Assembly: GCA_023412845.1 (NCBI GenBank)
Contig: JAEZRH010000155.1
Location: forward strand, 1-13,395
Direction of reading: 5' to 3'
Origin: Bacillota bacterium
GTDB lineage: Bacteria > Bacillota > Clostridia > Oscillospirales > Acutalibacteraceae
Length of the DNA stretch: 13,395 nt
This document shows, piece after piece, positions 6,343 to 13,287 of the stretch. How positions within the stretch are numbered: the stretch's first letter is position 1; every line of letters begins with the position of its first letter. Under the pieces are notes generated by a model. The model worked only from the letters and a program-made list of their open reading frames with translations. It was not told where the DNA came from and made no database searches. The position numbers and the translations under genes were made by a program.

Positions 6343-7686
6343 TTAGCATCTGGGGCGGAGCAGCTCCTGAACCGCCTGCGCGACGGCAAGCGGTGTGCCG
6401 TCCGCCTGTACCGTCAGGTCCGAGACTGCAAGATACGTTTCTCGGCGGGCGGCGTAGAGGGCTTCCAGCGCGTTTCCCTTTCCGCCGTGCAGCAGCGGAC
6501 GCAAGGTGTCGCCCTGCAGCCTGCGTTTCACTGTCTCAAGCGATGCGTCGAGGAAGATCACAATGCCGTTCGCCCGCAGGGCGGCGGCATTTTCTTCGTC
6601 CAGCAGCGTCCCTCCGCCCGCCGCCAGGAGCAGATCGGGCTGCGTCGAAAGCTCCCTGACGGCGCCCTTTTCCAGCTCCCGGAAAAAAGGCTCCCCTTCC
6701 TCGGCGAAAATCCGTGAAACCGGTTTGCCCTGTTTTTCCTCGATCCACCTGTCCAGATCGACGAACCTGCGGCCCGTGCGTTCCGCCAGCAGGCGGCCGA
6801 CCGTCGTCTTGCCGCTGCCCATGAATCCGCACAGCACGGCGCCGCCGAATTTCTTCTTCCGCTCCAGTTCCGCGTCCGCGCACAGGCGCAGCAGATCCCC
6901 GTCCGCAAAATGCGACCCGAGCCAGATTTCCTGCGCCGCGGCCGCCTGAAATACAAGCATTCCCATGCCGCCCACGGCTTTTTTGCCGAGGCTTTCCGCA
7001 AGGCGCAGAAGGGAGGTCTCCGCCGGATTGTAAACGGCGTCGAACACGCAGGCGCTGTTGCGGACGACGTCTTCTCCGGCGGCGCAGCCTTCCGGATGCG
7101 GGAACATGCCGAGCGGCGTGGCGTTGACCAGCAGGTCGCGGCCGCCGTGCAGCCCGGAGGTCAGGCAACTGGCGATGCGCGCCCCGGGAATCTCCCGCCG
7201 GATGTCTTCGCAAAGTTTTTCCGCGGCCGGCGCGCTGTGTTCTCGCGTGGCGACCGTGATCCCGCAGCCGGCGAGAGCGGCTTCAAACACGATGGCCCGC
7301 GCCGCGCCGCCCGCCCCCAAAACGGCGACATTTCCGCCGAGGGGCGCGCCCGCCGCTTCCAGCGCGCGGCGGAAGCCTTCGCCGTCCGTCGTAAAGCCGG
7401 TCATCGCTCCGCCTTCCGTTTTCACCGTGTTGACCGAGCCGAACCGGCGGGCTTTTTTATCAAGACCGTCAAGAAACGGAATAATTGCCTGTTTATGGGG
7501 AATGGTGAGGTTAAAGCCGTCAAGCCGGCAAAGGTGCGGGAGCGCGGCGGCAAGACCTTCCGGCGGGGTGTCCTCCGCACGGTAGGACGCCCGGTTTCCG
7601 CCGAGCGCGAAAAGGCGCGAATGGATGAACGGGGACATGGTATGCCCGACCGGATGACCAATCAGCCCGAAATTTTTGTGGTTCAT
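6343..7686 (-). CDS. Fused shikimate dehydrogenase-shikimate kinase (AroE-AroK)
   Basis: One 447-residue frame carries two consecutive shikimate-pathway enzymes: reduction of 3-dehydroshikimate to shikimate, then its phosphorylation. Residues 1-275 are AroE-like. They show GHPVGHTMSP (substrate loop, Thr where the first Ser is usual), NLTIPHK with catalytic K65, SVNTV (N86), TTDGEGF (D101), the NADP loop GAGGAARA and GGMGMLVFQAA. Residues about 281-447 are AroK-like. They show Walker A GFMGSGKTT (K293), FVDLDRWIEE, PFFRELEKG, LAAGGGTLL, the lid Arg in DTLRPLL and the RRETY block. ATG 7686 has AGGGGAG six bases upstream. No frameshift or stop lies between the halves. It stands alone, downstream of nothing on its strand, and is divergent from acpP. 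Both active sites look intact, so a working bifunctional enzyme is likely. Confidence 0.94.
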   Translation of the reverse strand: MNHKNFGLIGHPVGHTMSPFIHSRLFALGGNRASYRAEDTPPEGLAAALPHLCRLDGFNLTIPHKQAIIPFLDGLDKKARRFGSVNTVKTEGGAMTGFTTDGEGFRRALEAAGAPLGGNVAVLGAGGAARAIVFEAALAGCGITVATREHSAPAAEKLCEDIRREIPGARIASCLTSGLHGGRDLLVNATPLGMFPHPEGCAAGEDVVRNSACVFDAVYNPAETSLLRLAESLGKKAVGGMGMLVFQAAAAQEIWLGSHFADGDLLRLCADAELERKKKFGGAVLCGFMGSGKTTVGRLLAERTGRRFVDLDRWIEEKQGKPVSRIFAEEGEPFFRELEKGAVRELSTQPDLLLAAGGGTLLDEENAAALRANGIVIFLDASLETVKRRLQGDTLRPLLHGGKGNALEALYAARRETYLAVSDLTVQADGTPLAVAQAVQELLRPRC

Positions 7687-7712
7687 GGCAGACTCCCCTC
7701 AAAAAGAAGAAA

Positions 7713-7741
7713 AAAATATTGACAAAGCAGTACTTTGCTAA
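7713..7741 (-). promoter_or_regulatory. Possible weak promoter of aroE-aroK
   Basis: On the minus strand TTAGCA (7741-7736, four of six matches), a 17-base spacer and TATTTT (7718-7713, four of six) precede the AGGGGAG ribosome site. Both elements are weak. The region overlaps a palindrome and the outer plus-strand promoter. Confidence 0.3.
7719..7741. promoter_or_regulatory. Imperfect palindrome, candidate operator
   Basis: Arms TTGACAAAG and CTTTGCTAA flank a five-base centre, CAGTA; seven of nine arm positions are complementary. It covers the -35 and spacer of the outer plus-strand promoter and the -35/spacer of the weak divergent promoter. GACAAAGCA recurs inverted at 7822-7830, inside the acpP-proximal promoter. 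It may bind a dimeric repressor, for instance a fatty-acid regulator. No known consensus was confirmed. Confidence 0.35.
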
Positions 7742-7747
7742 TAATAT
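7719..7747 (+). promoter_or_regulatory. Outer (distal) promoter toward acpP
   Basis: A perfect -35 TTGACA (7719-7724), a 17-base spacer and TAATAT (7742-7747, four of six matches). It would give a leader of about 135 bases before acpP. Confidence 0.45.
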
Positions 7748-7820
7748 GTGGATAAGGCATTCGGATACCCAGAAGAACCGCAGGAATATTTCTCTTGTGG
7801 CCATTGTAACACGGGGCGGA

Positions 7821-7849
7821 TTGCTTTGTCCACAAGGGGACGTTATATT
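7821..7849 (+). promoter_or_regulatory. Proximal promoter of acpP
   Basis: TTGCTT (7821-7826, three of six matches), a 17-base spacer and TATATT (7844-7849, five of six). The predicted start near 7856 gives a leader of about 34 bases ending in AAGGAGG. The -35 region carries TGCTTTGTC, the inverse of a sequence in the outer promoter palindrome. CTTGTGG (7794-7800) and CCACAAG (7830-7836) form a wide inverted repeat around the -35. Confidence 0.45.
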
Positions 7850-7889
7850 TTCGGTGTGGTACGCACCGGTATTTTAAGGAGGATAACAC

Positions 7890-8117
7890 ATGATTCTGGA
7901 AAAGGTTAAGGCGATTCTGAGCGAGCAGTTTGACGTTGAGGAGGACACCATCACCCCCGACACAAATATTGCCGACGATCTTGGCGCCGATTCTTTGGAC
8001 GTGGTGGACCTGCTGATGTCGATTGAGGACGAATTCGAAATCGAGGTCCCCGACGACGAGGTGGAGAACATCAAAACAGTCGGCGAACTGGTCAAGTACA
8101 TTGAAGATCACGTCTGA
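7890..8117 (+). CDS. acpP: Acyl carrier protein
   Basis: Carries growing fatty-acyl chains on a 4'-phosphopantetheine arm during type II fatty-acid synthesis. The 75-residue acidic protein has the usual ACP length. The attachment serine is S35 in the motif GADSLD, followed by VVDLLMSIEDEFEIEVPDDE, the recognition helix used by ACP partner enzymes. ATG 7890 has a perfect AAGGAGG seven bases upstream, fitting the high expression expected. It stands alone: no fab, plsX or rnc gene is next to it, unlike the common Firmicute fab clusters, and it has its own terminator. Primary ACP is most likely, but a second, specialised ACP cannot be excluded from one locus. Confidence 0.96.
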   Translation: MILEKVKAILSEQFDVEEDTITPDTNIADDLGADSLDVVDLLMSIEDEFEIEVPDDEVENIKTVGELVKYIEDHV

Positions 8118-8137
8118 CATGCATCCTTTCCCTCAAT

Positions 8138-8165
8138 CCGCCGTGCGCCGCATGGCGGTTTTTTT
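8138..8165 (+). terminator. Terminator of acpP
   Basis: CCGCCGTGC (8138-8146) pairs with GCATGGCGG (8150-8158) over nine positions, including one G-U, around a three-base loop. Seven T residues follow (8159-8165). It lies 20 bases after the acpP stop. Confidence 0.9.
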
Positions 8166-8177
8166 ATGGCTCCGGTC

Positions 8178-8206
8178 TTGCAAACGCGGGAGCTTGTCTC
8201 TATAAT
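8178..8206 (+). promoter_or_regulatory. Sigma-A promoter of the oadB-proS unit
   Basis: TTGCAA (8178-8183, four of six matches), a 17-base spacer and a perfect TATAAT (8201-8206). Transcription would start near 8213, giving a leader of about 108 bases before oadB. It begins 12 bases after the acpP terminator. Confidence 0.78.
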
Positions 8207-8221
8207 AAAACTATATGGCCT

Positions 8222-8282
8222 CCGAGGGTCATGCTGTCGATAAAGCCGCGGCCGACGGTTTTTTCGACACGTTCGCCTCCGG
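8222..8282 (+). promoter_or_regulatory. Structured leader of oadB
   Basis: TGTCGATAAAGCCG (8235-8248) pairs with CGGTTTTTTCGACA (8256-8269) over 14 positions with one T-T mismatch and one G-U, around a seven-base loop. An outer stem, CCGAGG (8222-8227) with CCTC-C-GG (8276-8282), encloses it with one bulge. The run of six T in the 3' arm means the inner GCCG/CGGT stem could also act as a weak terminator. The fold recalls a cis-acting RNA; no known riboswitch class was recognised. Confidence 0.4.
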
Positions 8283-8320
8283 GGAAATGAAACGATACGC
8301 GCAAAGGAGCGTTACAGCTT

Positions 8321-9451
8321 TTGAATGATTTCGCCTTTTTAATCAGCGGCGTTTCCGGAATCACGTGGAAAATGCTGGTCATGTGGGCCGTTGGCGGCCT
8401 TTTGATCTGGCTTGCGGTCAAAAAGGACTTTGAGCCGTCCCTGCTGCTTCCCATGGGTTTCGGCGCCATTCTGGTCAATCTGCCCTACACCGGCGTGCTG
8501 GGGAACAACGGCATCGTGCAGTGGCTGTTCCAGAAGGGGATCGCCGCATCCGAGGCGCTGCCGCTCCTGCTTTTCGTGGGCATCGGCGCGATGATCGATT
8601 TCGGGCCGCTGCTCTCCAACCCGCGCATGCTCCTGTTCGGCGGGGCGGCGCAGTTCGGCATCTTCTTTACGGTGCTGCTCGCGGTCCTGCTCGGCTTCCC
8701 GATGAAGGACGCCATGTCGGCGGGCATCATCGGCGCGGCGGACGGGCCGACGTCCATCCTTGTTTCGCAGGTGCTTAACAGCAACTACAAGGGCGCCATC
8801 GCCGTCGCCGCCTACTCGTACATGGCGCTGGTGCCGGTTATCCAGCCGGCGGCGATCCGGCTGGTCACGACGAAGAAGGAACGCTCCATTCGCATGGCAT
8901 ACAAGCCCGACGAGGTCTCGCAGCGGACGAAGATCCTGTTCCCGATCCTCGTGACGGTGATCGCCGGGCTGATCGCTCCGGATTCCATCGCGCTCGTCGG
9001 CTTCCTGATGTTCGGCAACCTGATCCGCGAGTGCGGCCGGCTCGAGGGCCTTTCCAAGACGGCGCAGGGGCCGCTCGCGAACCTTATCACCATCTTTCTC
9101 GGCATCACGATCTCGTTCCAGATGCGCGCCGACGCGTTCGTTCGGTGGGACACGCTGCTCATCATGGCGCTCGGGCTGGTGGCGTTCGTCTTCGACACGG
9201 TCGGCGGCGTGCTGTTTGCAAAGCTGATCAACCTTTTCCTGCCGAAGGAGAAGAAGATCAACCCGATGGTCGGTGCCGCGGGGATCTCGGCGTTTCCGAT
9301 GTCGGCCCGCGTGATCCAGAAGATGGGCCTTGCGGAAGACAACCAGAACCATCTGCTGATGCACGCCATCGGCGCGAACGTAGCGGGACAGATTGGCTCC
9401 GTCGTGGCGGGCGGCATCATTCTTTCGCTCGCCCACGGCATGGGACTGTAA
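8321..9451 (+). CDS. Sodium ion-translocating decarboxylase beta subunit (OadB/MmdB/GcdB family)
   Basis: A polytopic membrane protein whose family couples decarboxylation of a biotin-bound carboxyl group to Na+ export. The 376 residues match the family length. Family blocks visible are LLIWLAVKKDFEPSLLLPMGFGAILVNLP at the N-terminus (residues about 25-56), a run of membrane helices, GAADGPTS with the conserved acidic D141, and the C-terminal NVAGQIGSVVAGG (N353-V-A-G-Q-I-G-S) that includes known Na+/proton-site residues. The start is TTG 8321, with AAAGGAG 11 bases upstream. The nearby ATG 8325 is out of frame and stops after five codons. The partner small subunit follows, but no carboxyltransferase or biotin-carrier gene is in the window, so the substrate (oxaloacetate, methylmalonyl-CoA or glutaconyl-CoA) cannot be assigned. 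Confidence 0.92.
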   Translation: MNDFAFLISGVSGITWKMLVMWAVGGLLIWLAVKKDFEPSLLLPMGFGAILVNLPYTGVLGNNGIVQWLFQKGIAASEALPLLLFVGIGAMIDFGPLLSNPRMLLFGGAAQFGIFFTVLLAVLLGFPMKDAMSAGIIGAADGPTSILVSQVLNSNYKGAIAVAAYSYMALVPVIQPAAIRLVTTKKERSIRMAYKPDEVSQRTKILFPILVTVIAGLIAPDSIALVGFLMFGNLIRECGRLEGLSKTAQGPLANLITIFLGITISFQMRADAFVRWDTLLIMALGLVAFVFDTVGGVLFAKLINLFLPKEKKINPMVGAAGISAFPMSARVIQKMGLAEDNQNHLLMHAIGANVAGQIGSVVAGGIILSLAHGMGL

Positions 9452-9464
9452 GGGAGGGCTCGAA

Positions 9465-9650
9465 ATGTTGAACTGGAATCTTCTGGCGGCGTACCCGGGA
9501 CCGGTCGGCCCGGTGAAGAGCGCGGATATCCTGTCGTCGCTCGGGCTGATGGGCAAGGGCATGCTGGGCATTTTTATCGTAATGTTACTGATCTATCTTG
9601 TGACCTATATTTTGAACCGCACCGCCGGAAAAGAAAAAGACGGAAGATAA
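9465..9650 (+). CDS. OadG-related small membrane subunit
   Basis: A 61-residue protein with one hydrophobic span (about residues 28-50, LGLMGKGMLGIFIVMLLIY) and a basic tail ending KEKDGR. This size and shape, together with its place 13 bases after a decarboxylase beta subunit, fit the OadG-like gamma subunits that help assemble or anchor the complex. ATG 9465 is chosen because GGGAGGG lies a few bases upstream; the frame is open further back into oadB but without a ribosome site. The N-terminus (MLNWNLLAAYPGPVGPVKS) lacks any recognisable catalytic motif. The family match is from size, topology and context rather than strong sequence motifs. Confidence 0.75.
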   Translation: MLNWNLLAAYPGPVGPVKSADILSSLGLMGKGMLGIFIVMLLIYLVTYILNRTAGKEKDGR

Positions 9651-9674
9651 CGGCGCGGCAGGGGGATTTGAACA

Positions 9675-11111
9675 ATGGCGGAACAGCAGAAAATGGTCGA
9701 GGCGATCACTCCCATGGAGGAGGATTTCGCCCAGTGGTACACGGATATTGTTAAAAAGGCGGAGCTGATGGATTACACCAGCGTGCGCGGCTGCATGGTC
9801 ATCGAGCCTTACGGCTGGGCGCTGTGGGAGAACATCCGCGGCTTTCTCGACGCGAGGTTCAAGGAGCTTGGGCATGAGAACGTATCCATGCCGCTTTTTA
9901 TCCCGGAGAGCCTGCTCGACAAGGAAAAGGACCATGTGAAGGGCTTCGCGCCGGAGGTGGCGTGGGTCACCATGGGCGGCGGAGAGAAGCTGCAGGAGCG
10001 CCTGTGCGTGCGCCCGACTTCCGAGACGCTGTTCTGCGACCACTACGCGAGGGTCATCCATTCCTGGCGCGATCTGCCGAAGCTTTACAACCAGTGGTGC
10101 TCGGTCGTCCGGTGGGAGAAGACGACCCGCCCGTTCCTGCGCTCCGTCGAATTCCACTGGCAGGAAGGCCACACCATGCACGAAACCGCCGAGGAAGCGA
10201 AAGCGGAAACCCTGCGCATGCTGAACGTTTACGCCGATTTCTGCGAGCAGCAGCTGGCCATTCCGGTCATCCGCGGGCAGAAGACGGAGAGCGAGAAATT
10301 TGCGGGCGCCGAAGCGACCTACACCATCGAGGCGATGATGCACGACGGTAAGGCGCTGCAGTCGGGCACCAGCCATTATTTCGGCGACGGATTTGCCAAA
10401 GCGTTCAACGTGACCTTCCAGGGCAGGGACAACTCCCTCTGCCACCCGTTCCAGACTTCGTGGGGCCTGAGCACCCGCGTTATAGGCGGCATCATTATGA
10501 CGCACGGCGACGATGACGGGCTCATCCTGCCGCCCGCGGTCGCGCCGGTGCAGGTTGTCATCGTGCCGGTCGCGCAGCACAAGCCCGGCGTGACGGAAAA
10601 AGCGGAGGAGCTTGCGGCAAGGCTCAAGAAGCGCTTCCGCGTCAAGCTCGACGGCAGCGACCAGACGCCCGGCTGGAAATTCGCCCAGTACGAGATGAAG
10701 GGCGTGCCGCTCCGCCTGGAGATCGGTCCGCGCGACATTGAAAAGGACCAGTGCGTGCTGGTCCGCCGCACCGACCGGCAGAAGCTGTTCGTTCCGCTCG
10801 ACGCCCTCGAGGCGGCCGTTGAGGAGCAGCTCGAAACCGTGCGCAAGACCATGTACGACCGTGCGCTGGAACGCCGTGAGAACATGACGTTCGAAGCGAA
10901 AACGCTGGACGAGATGAAAGAGATCGCCGACGCGAAGCCCGGCTTTGTCAAGGCCATGTGGTGCGGCGACGCCGAATGCGAAAAGAAGATCAAAGACGTC
11001 GCGGGGCTTTCTTCCCGCTGCATTCCGTTTGGAATGCAGGGCCAGACCGGCGTCTGCGCCTGCTGCGGCAAGCCGGCCGACAAGCTGGTCTACTGGGGCA
11101 AGGCGTACTGA
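9675..11111 (+). CDS. proS: Prolyl-tRNA synthetase, short archaeal/eukaryal-like type
   Basis: Charges tRNA-Pro with proline in the cytoplasm. At 478 residues it is the short form, which lacks the large editing insertion of the typical bacterial enzyme (about 570 residues). Class II motif 2 appears as RWEKTTRPFLRSVEFHWQEG (from R146), and motif 3 lies in the GLSTRVIGGIIMTHGDDDG region. The anticodon-binding domain follows, with VQVVIVPVAQHK and LDGSDQTPGWKFAQYEMKG. The C-terminal zinc-type domain has C430-x4-C435, then C461-A-C463-C464, and ends in the typical tyrosine-containing tail (YWGKAY). ATG 9675 has AGGGGGA eight bases upstream. It is 24 bases after the small OadG-like gene with no terminator between, so it is probably co-transcribed from the oadB promoter. 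Confidence 0.96.
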   Translation: MAEQQKMVEAITPMEEDFAQWYTDIVKKAELMDYTSVRGCMVIEPYGWALWENIRGFLDARFKELGHENVSMPLFIPESLLDKEKDHVKGFAPEVAWVTMGGGEKLQERLCVRPTSETLFCDHYARVIHSWRDLPKLYNQWCSVVRWEKTTRPFLRSVEFHWQEGHTMHETAEEAKAETLRMLNVYADFCEQQLAIPVIRGQKTESEKFAGAEATYTIEAMMHDGKALQSGTSHYFGDGFAKAFNVTFQGRDNSLCHPFQTSWGLSTRVIGGIIMTHGDDDGLILPPAVAPVQVVIVPVAQHKPGVTEKAEELAARLKKRFRVKLDGSDQTPGWKFAQYEMKGVPLRLEIGPRDIEKDQCVLVRRTDRQKLFVPLDALEAAVEEQLETVRKTMYDRALERRENMTFEAKTLDEMKEIADAKPGFVKAMWCGDAECEKKIKDVAGLSSRCIPFGMQGQTGVCACCGKPADKLVYWGKAY

Positions 11112-11173
11112 GAACCGTCCGCCGGCGGCTCCTGGTCGGTCGAACTCTGCAGTCATTCTCCAATATGCAATTC

Positions 11174-11204
11174 AGCCCGCAGATAAATTCTGCGGGCTTT
11201 TTTT
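11174..11204 (+). terminator. Terminator of the oadB-proS unit
   Basis: A perfect nine-pair stem, AGCCCGCAG (11174-11182) with CTGCGGGCT (11190-11198), closes a seven-base AT-rich loop. A run of seven T (11198-11204) ends it. It lies 62 bases after the proS stop. Confidence 0.93.
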
Positions 11205-11264
11205 CACCGCTTTTCAATGGGTATTCCAGTATGGAAACACTATCGTCCCACAGCTGGTGCGCAT

Positions 11265-11296
11265 AAAAAGATGCCCGCCGTATCGGGGCGGGCATC
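11265..11296 (-). terminator. Terminator of the KDG aldolase/kinase unit
   Basis: On the minus strand GATGCCCGCC (11296-11287) pairs perfectly over ten positions with GGCGGGCATC (11279-11270), followed by TTTTT (11269-11265). It converges with the proS terminator about 60 bases away. Confidence 0.92.
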
Positions 11297-11317
11297 CGGG
11301 AGTGACGGTCTGAAAGG

Positions 11318-12280
11318 TTACGCTTCGGGCGGCAGGTGCGTCATGGCCTCTTTCAGCTGCTTATGGGTGGGCAGGCCTTCGTTGTCGCCCTCCACCGTGA
11401 GCTGCAGGCCGCCGATGATGTTCCCGCGCATTACGGCGTCTTTGAGCGAAAGCCCTTCAAGACGCCCGCTGATCACGCCGACCGCAAAGCCGTCCCCGGC
11501 GCCGACCGTGTCGACCACCTTGGCGAAATCCTCGACCGGGAAGCTCGGCACCTGGACTTTTACGTCCGCGTTCTGCGCGTAGGCGCCTTTGCGCCCGGTC
11601 TTGATGACGACGTCCCTCACCCCTTTGGAAAGATAGTAGTCCGCGACCTCTTCCGCGCCGTGCAGGCCGGTCAGAGTCTCGCCCTCCAACAAGCCCGGCA
11701 TGACCATGTCGCACCGGCAGGCAATGCCGTTCAGCGTTTTCGCCATGATCTCTTCGCTCTTCCACAGGCTGGGGCGAAGGTTCGGGTCGAAGGAAACGTA
11801 GGTGCCGTGCTCGTGTGCGCGCTCGATCAGTCTGAGGGTTGCCGTGAGGCAGCTGTCGCTCAGCGCGGCGGGGATGCCCGTCACATGCACGTGGCGGACT
11901 CCGTCAAACGAGATCCGGTCGATATCTTCCGGGCCGATGCAGGAAGCCGCGCTGTTTTTGCGGAAATAGGCGGTGTCCGGGTTGCCGTTCTTGACCTTGG
12001 ATTTGAGCATGAATCCGGTGGAATGACCGTTGTCGAAGCTGACGTTGGAAGTGTCGATGCCTTCCCCTTTCAGCCCCTCGTAGATATAGGCCCCGAACGG
12101 ATCCTTTCCCCCGAGCTTCGTGACGTATGTTGTGCTGTGCTCCAGCCTGGTCAGGCCGATGCAGACGTTCAGTTCCGCCCCGGCGAGGGCCTTTTTGAAG
12201 GTGGTCACGTCTTTCAGTTCGCCGTATTCCTGCCCGATGAAAAGAGCCATCGGCTCACCGAATAAAATCACTTCAGCCAT
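11318..12280 (-). CDS. kdgK: 2-dehydro-3-deoxygluconokinase (KDG kinase), PfkB family
   Basis: Phosphorylates 2-keto-3-deoxygluconate to KDPG with ATP, in the breakdown of hexuronates and pectin sugars. The 320-residue length is normal for PfkB sugar kinases. The N-terminal block ILFGEPMALFIG and the AGAELNVCIGLTRLE segment (substrate region) are followed by the KLGGKDPFG block. The C-terminal PfkB signature DTVGAGDGFAVGV contains the catalytic base D263. The neighbouring KDPG aldolase makes KDG kinase more likely than fructokinase or ribokinase. ATG 12280 lies 24 bases after the aldolase stop. Its ribosome site is weak: GGGGA lies about 12 bases upstream in an A/T-rich spacer, so translation may depend partly on coupling to the aldolase gene. 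The terminator follows directly. Confidence 0.88.
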   Translation of the reverse strand: MAEVILFGEPMALFIGQEYGELKDVTTFKKALAGAELNVCIGLTRLEHSTTYVTKLGGKDPFGAYIYEGLKGEGIDTSNVSFDNGHSTGFMLKSKVKNGNPDTAYFRKNSAASCIGPEDIDRISFDGVRHVHVTGIPAALSDSCLTATLRLIERAHEHGTYVSFDPNLRPSLWKSEEIMAKTLNGIACRCDMVMPGLLEGETLTGLHGAEEVADYYLSKGVRDVVIKTGRKGAYAQNADVKVQVPSFPVEDFAKVVDTVGAGDGFAVGVISGRLEGLSLKDAVMRGNIIGGLQLTVEGDNEGLPTHKQLKEAMTHLPPEA

Positions 12281-12304
12281 TGTAAAAATTTTTCCCCGTT
12301 TCCG

Positions 12305-13270
12305 TTATTTTTTCTGCCTGAGATGGATGGCAAAGCCGCCGAATTCCTCTTCCAGATAGACCACTGCCGTTCTGCCGCCAGCCGTGATGCGGCTCTTTTC
12401 GTTGAATTTGATGCCCGCTTTGGAAAGGTAGTATTCCGCGCGCTCGACGCTGTTGGTGTCGATGGCAACGTGTCCCTTCGCGCCGTAGCCCGCGAAGTGG
12501 TTGATCTCAAATCCCGTGCCGACAAAGGTGGAAAGCTCTCCGACGGACTTCGGAAGCCCGAACAGGCCGGCAAGCCGGTCCGAAATGCCCGCGGCTTCTT
12601 CCGCGCTGCCGGTATTGACGCCGACGTGCACGACCTCATACCCCAGCAGCGTCCGTACGGAGGCTTTCACGGTCTCCGTGATCCTGTCCCAGTTGCCTGC
12701 CTTCACGTCGTCCTTTTTACACAGCCAGCTTCCGCCGACGGCGTGAATGAAGCTCTTGCCGGCGTAGTCGGCGAGGTTGTCGAGGCCGACGCCACCGGTC
12801 GGCATGAACTTCACGGTGCGGAACGGCTCCGCAAGGCTTGCGCAGGTTTTTACGCCGCCGTACCGCTCCGCCGGGAAGAATTTCAGAACGGTAAGTCCTT
12901 TCTTCACGGCCGCCTGAACTTCCGTCGGGGTCACGCATCCGGGTATGACGGGGACGCCGTTCTGGAGGCACCAGTCAACGATCTCTTCGTCGTAGCCGGG
13001 CGTGACGATGTAATCCGCGCCGGCCTTTACGGCGTCCTGCGCCTGCCCGACCGTAAGGACCGTACCGGCGCCGGGAATGAATCCGGGTAATTCCCTTTTG
13101 GCCGCGGCGATCGCGTCGACCGCGCAGGCGGTGCGGAAGGTGATCTCCATGGTGTCCACGCCGCCCGCGTGGAGAGCTTTCGCAAGGGGAACGGCGGATT
13201 CTGCATCGTCAAGGACGGCGAGCGGGACAAGACCGATCTTTCCAAGGGTTTCCATGATTTTGTTTTCCAT
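12305..13270 (-). CDS. KDPG/KHG aldolase with C-terminal VOC (glyoxalase-like) domain
   Basis: Cleaves 2-keto-3-deoxy-6-phosphogluconate to pyruvate and glyceraldehyde-3-phosphate, completing KDG use with the downstream kinase. The 321-residue protein exceeds the usual ~210. Residues 1-205 are a class I aldolase barrel with EITFRT (E42, R46), GAGTVL, DYIVTPGYD, VIPGCVTP, the Schiff-base lysine K130 in LKFFPAE, and MPTGGV. Residues 210-321 resemble a vicinal-oxygen-chelate domain, with two beta-alpha-beta units opening at VVHVGV (H215) and GHVAID (H267) and closing at FEIN (E255) and FAIHL (H316); these could be metal ligands. ATG 13270 is chosen because GGAGAG lies seven bases upstream. The frame is open to the window edge but has no homology-like features there. 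The extra domain's role is unknown. Confidence 0.9.
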   Translation of the reverse strand: MENKIMETLGKIGLVPLAVLDDAESAVPLAKALHAGGVDTMEITFRTACAVDAIAAAKRELPGFIPGAGTVLTVGQAQDAVKAGADYIVTPGYDEEIVDWCLQNGVPVIPGCVTPTEVQAAVKKGLTVLKFFPAERYGGVKTCASLAEPFRTVKFMPTGGVGLDNLADYAGKSFIHAVGGSWLCKKDDVKAGNWDRITETVKASVRTLLGYEVVHVGVNTGSAEEAAGISDRLAGLFGLPKSVGELSTFVGTGFEINHFAGYGAKGHVAIDTNSVERAEYYLSKAGIKFNEKSRITAGGRTAVVYLEEEFGGFAIHLRQKK

Positions 13271-13287
13271 TCTGATTCTCTCCGTTT

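Noticed and set aside
9585..11156. Long open frame on the minus strand opposite proS
   Set aside because: It is antisense to a complete synthetase, with low-complexity Arg/His/Ala-rich content and no motif.
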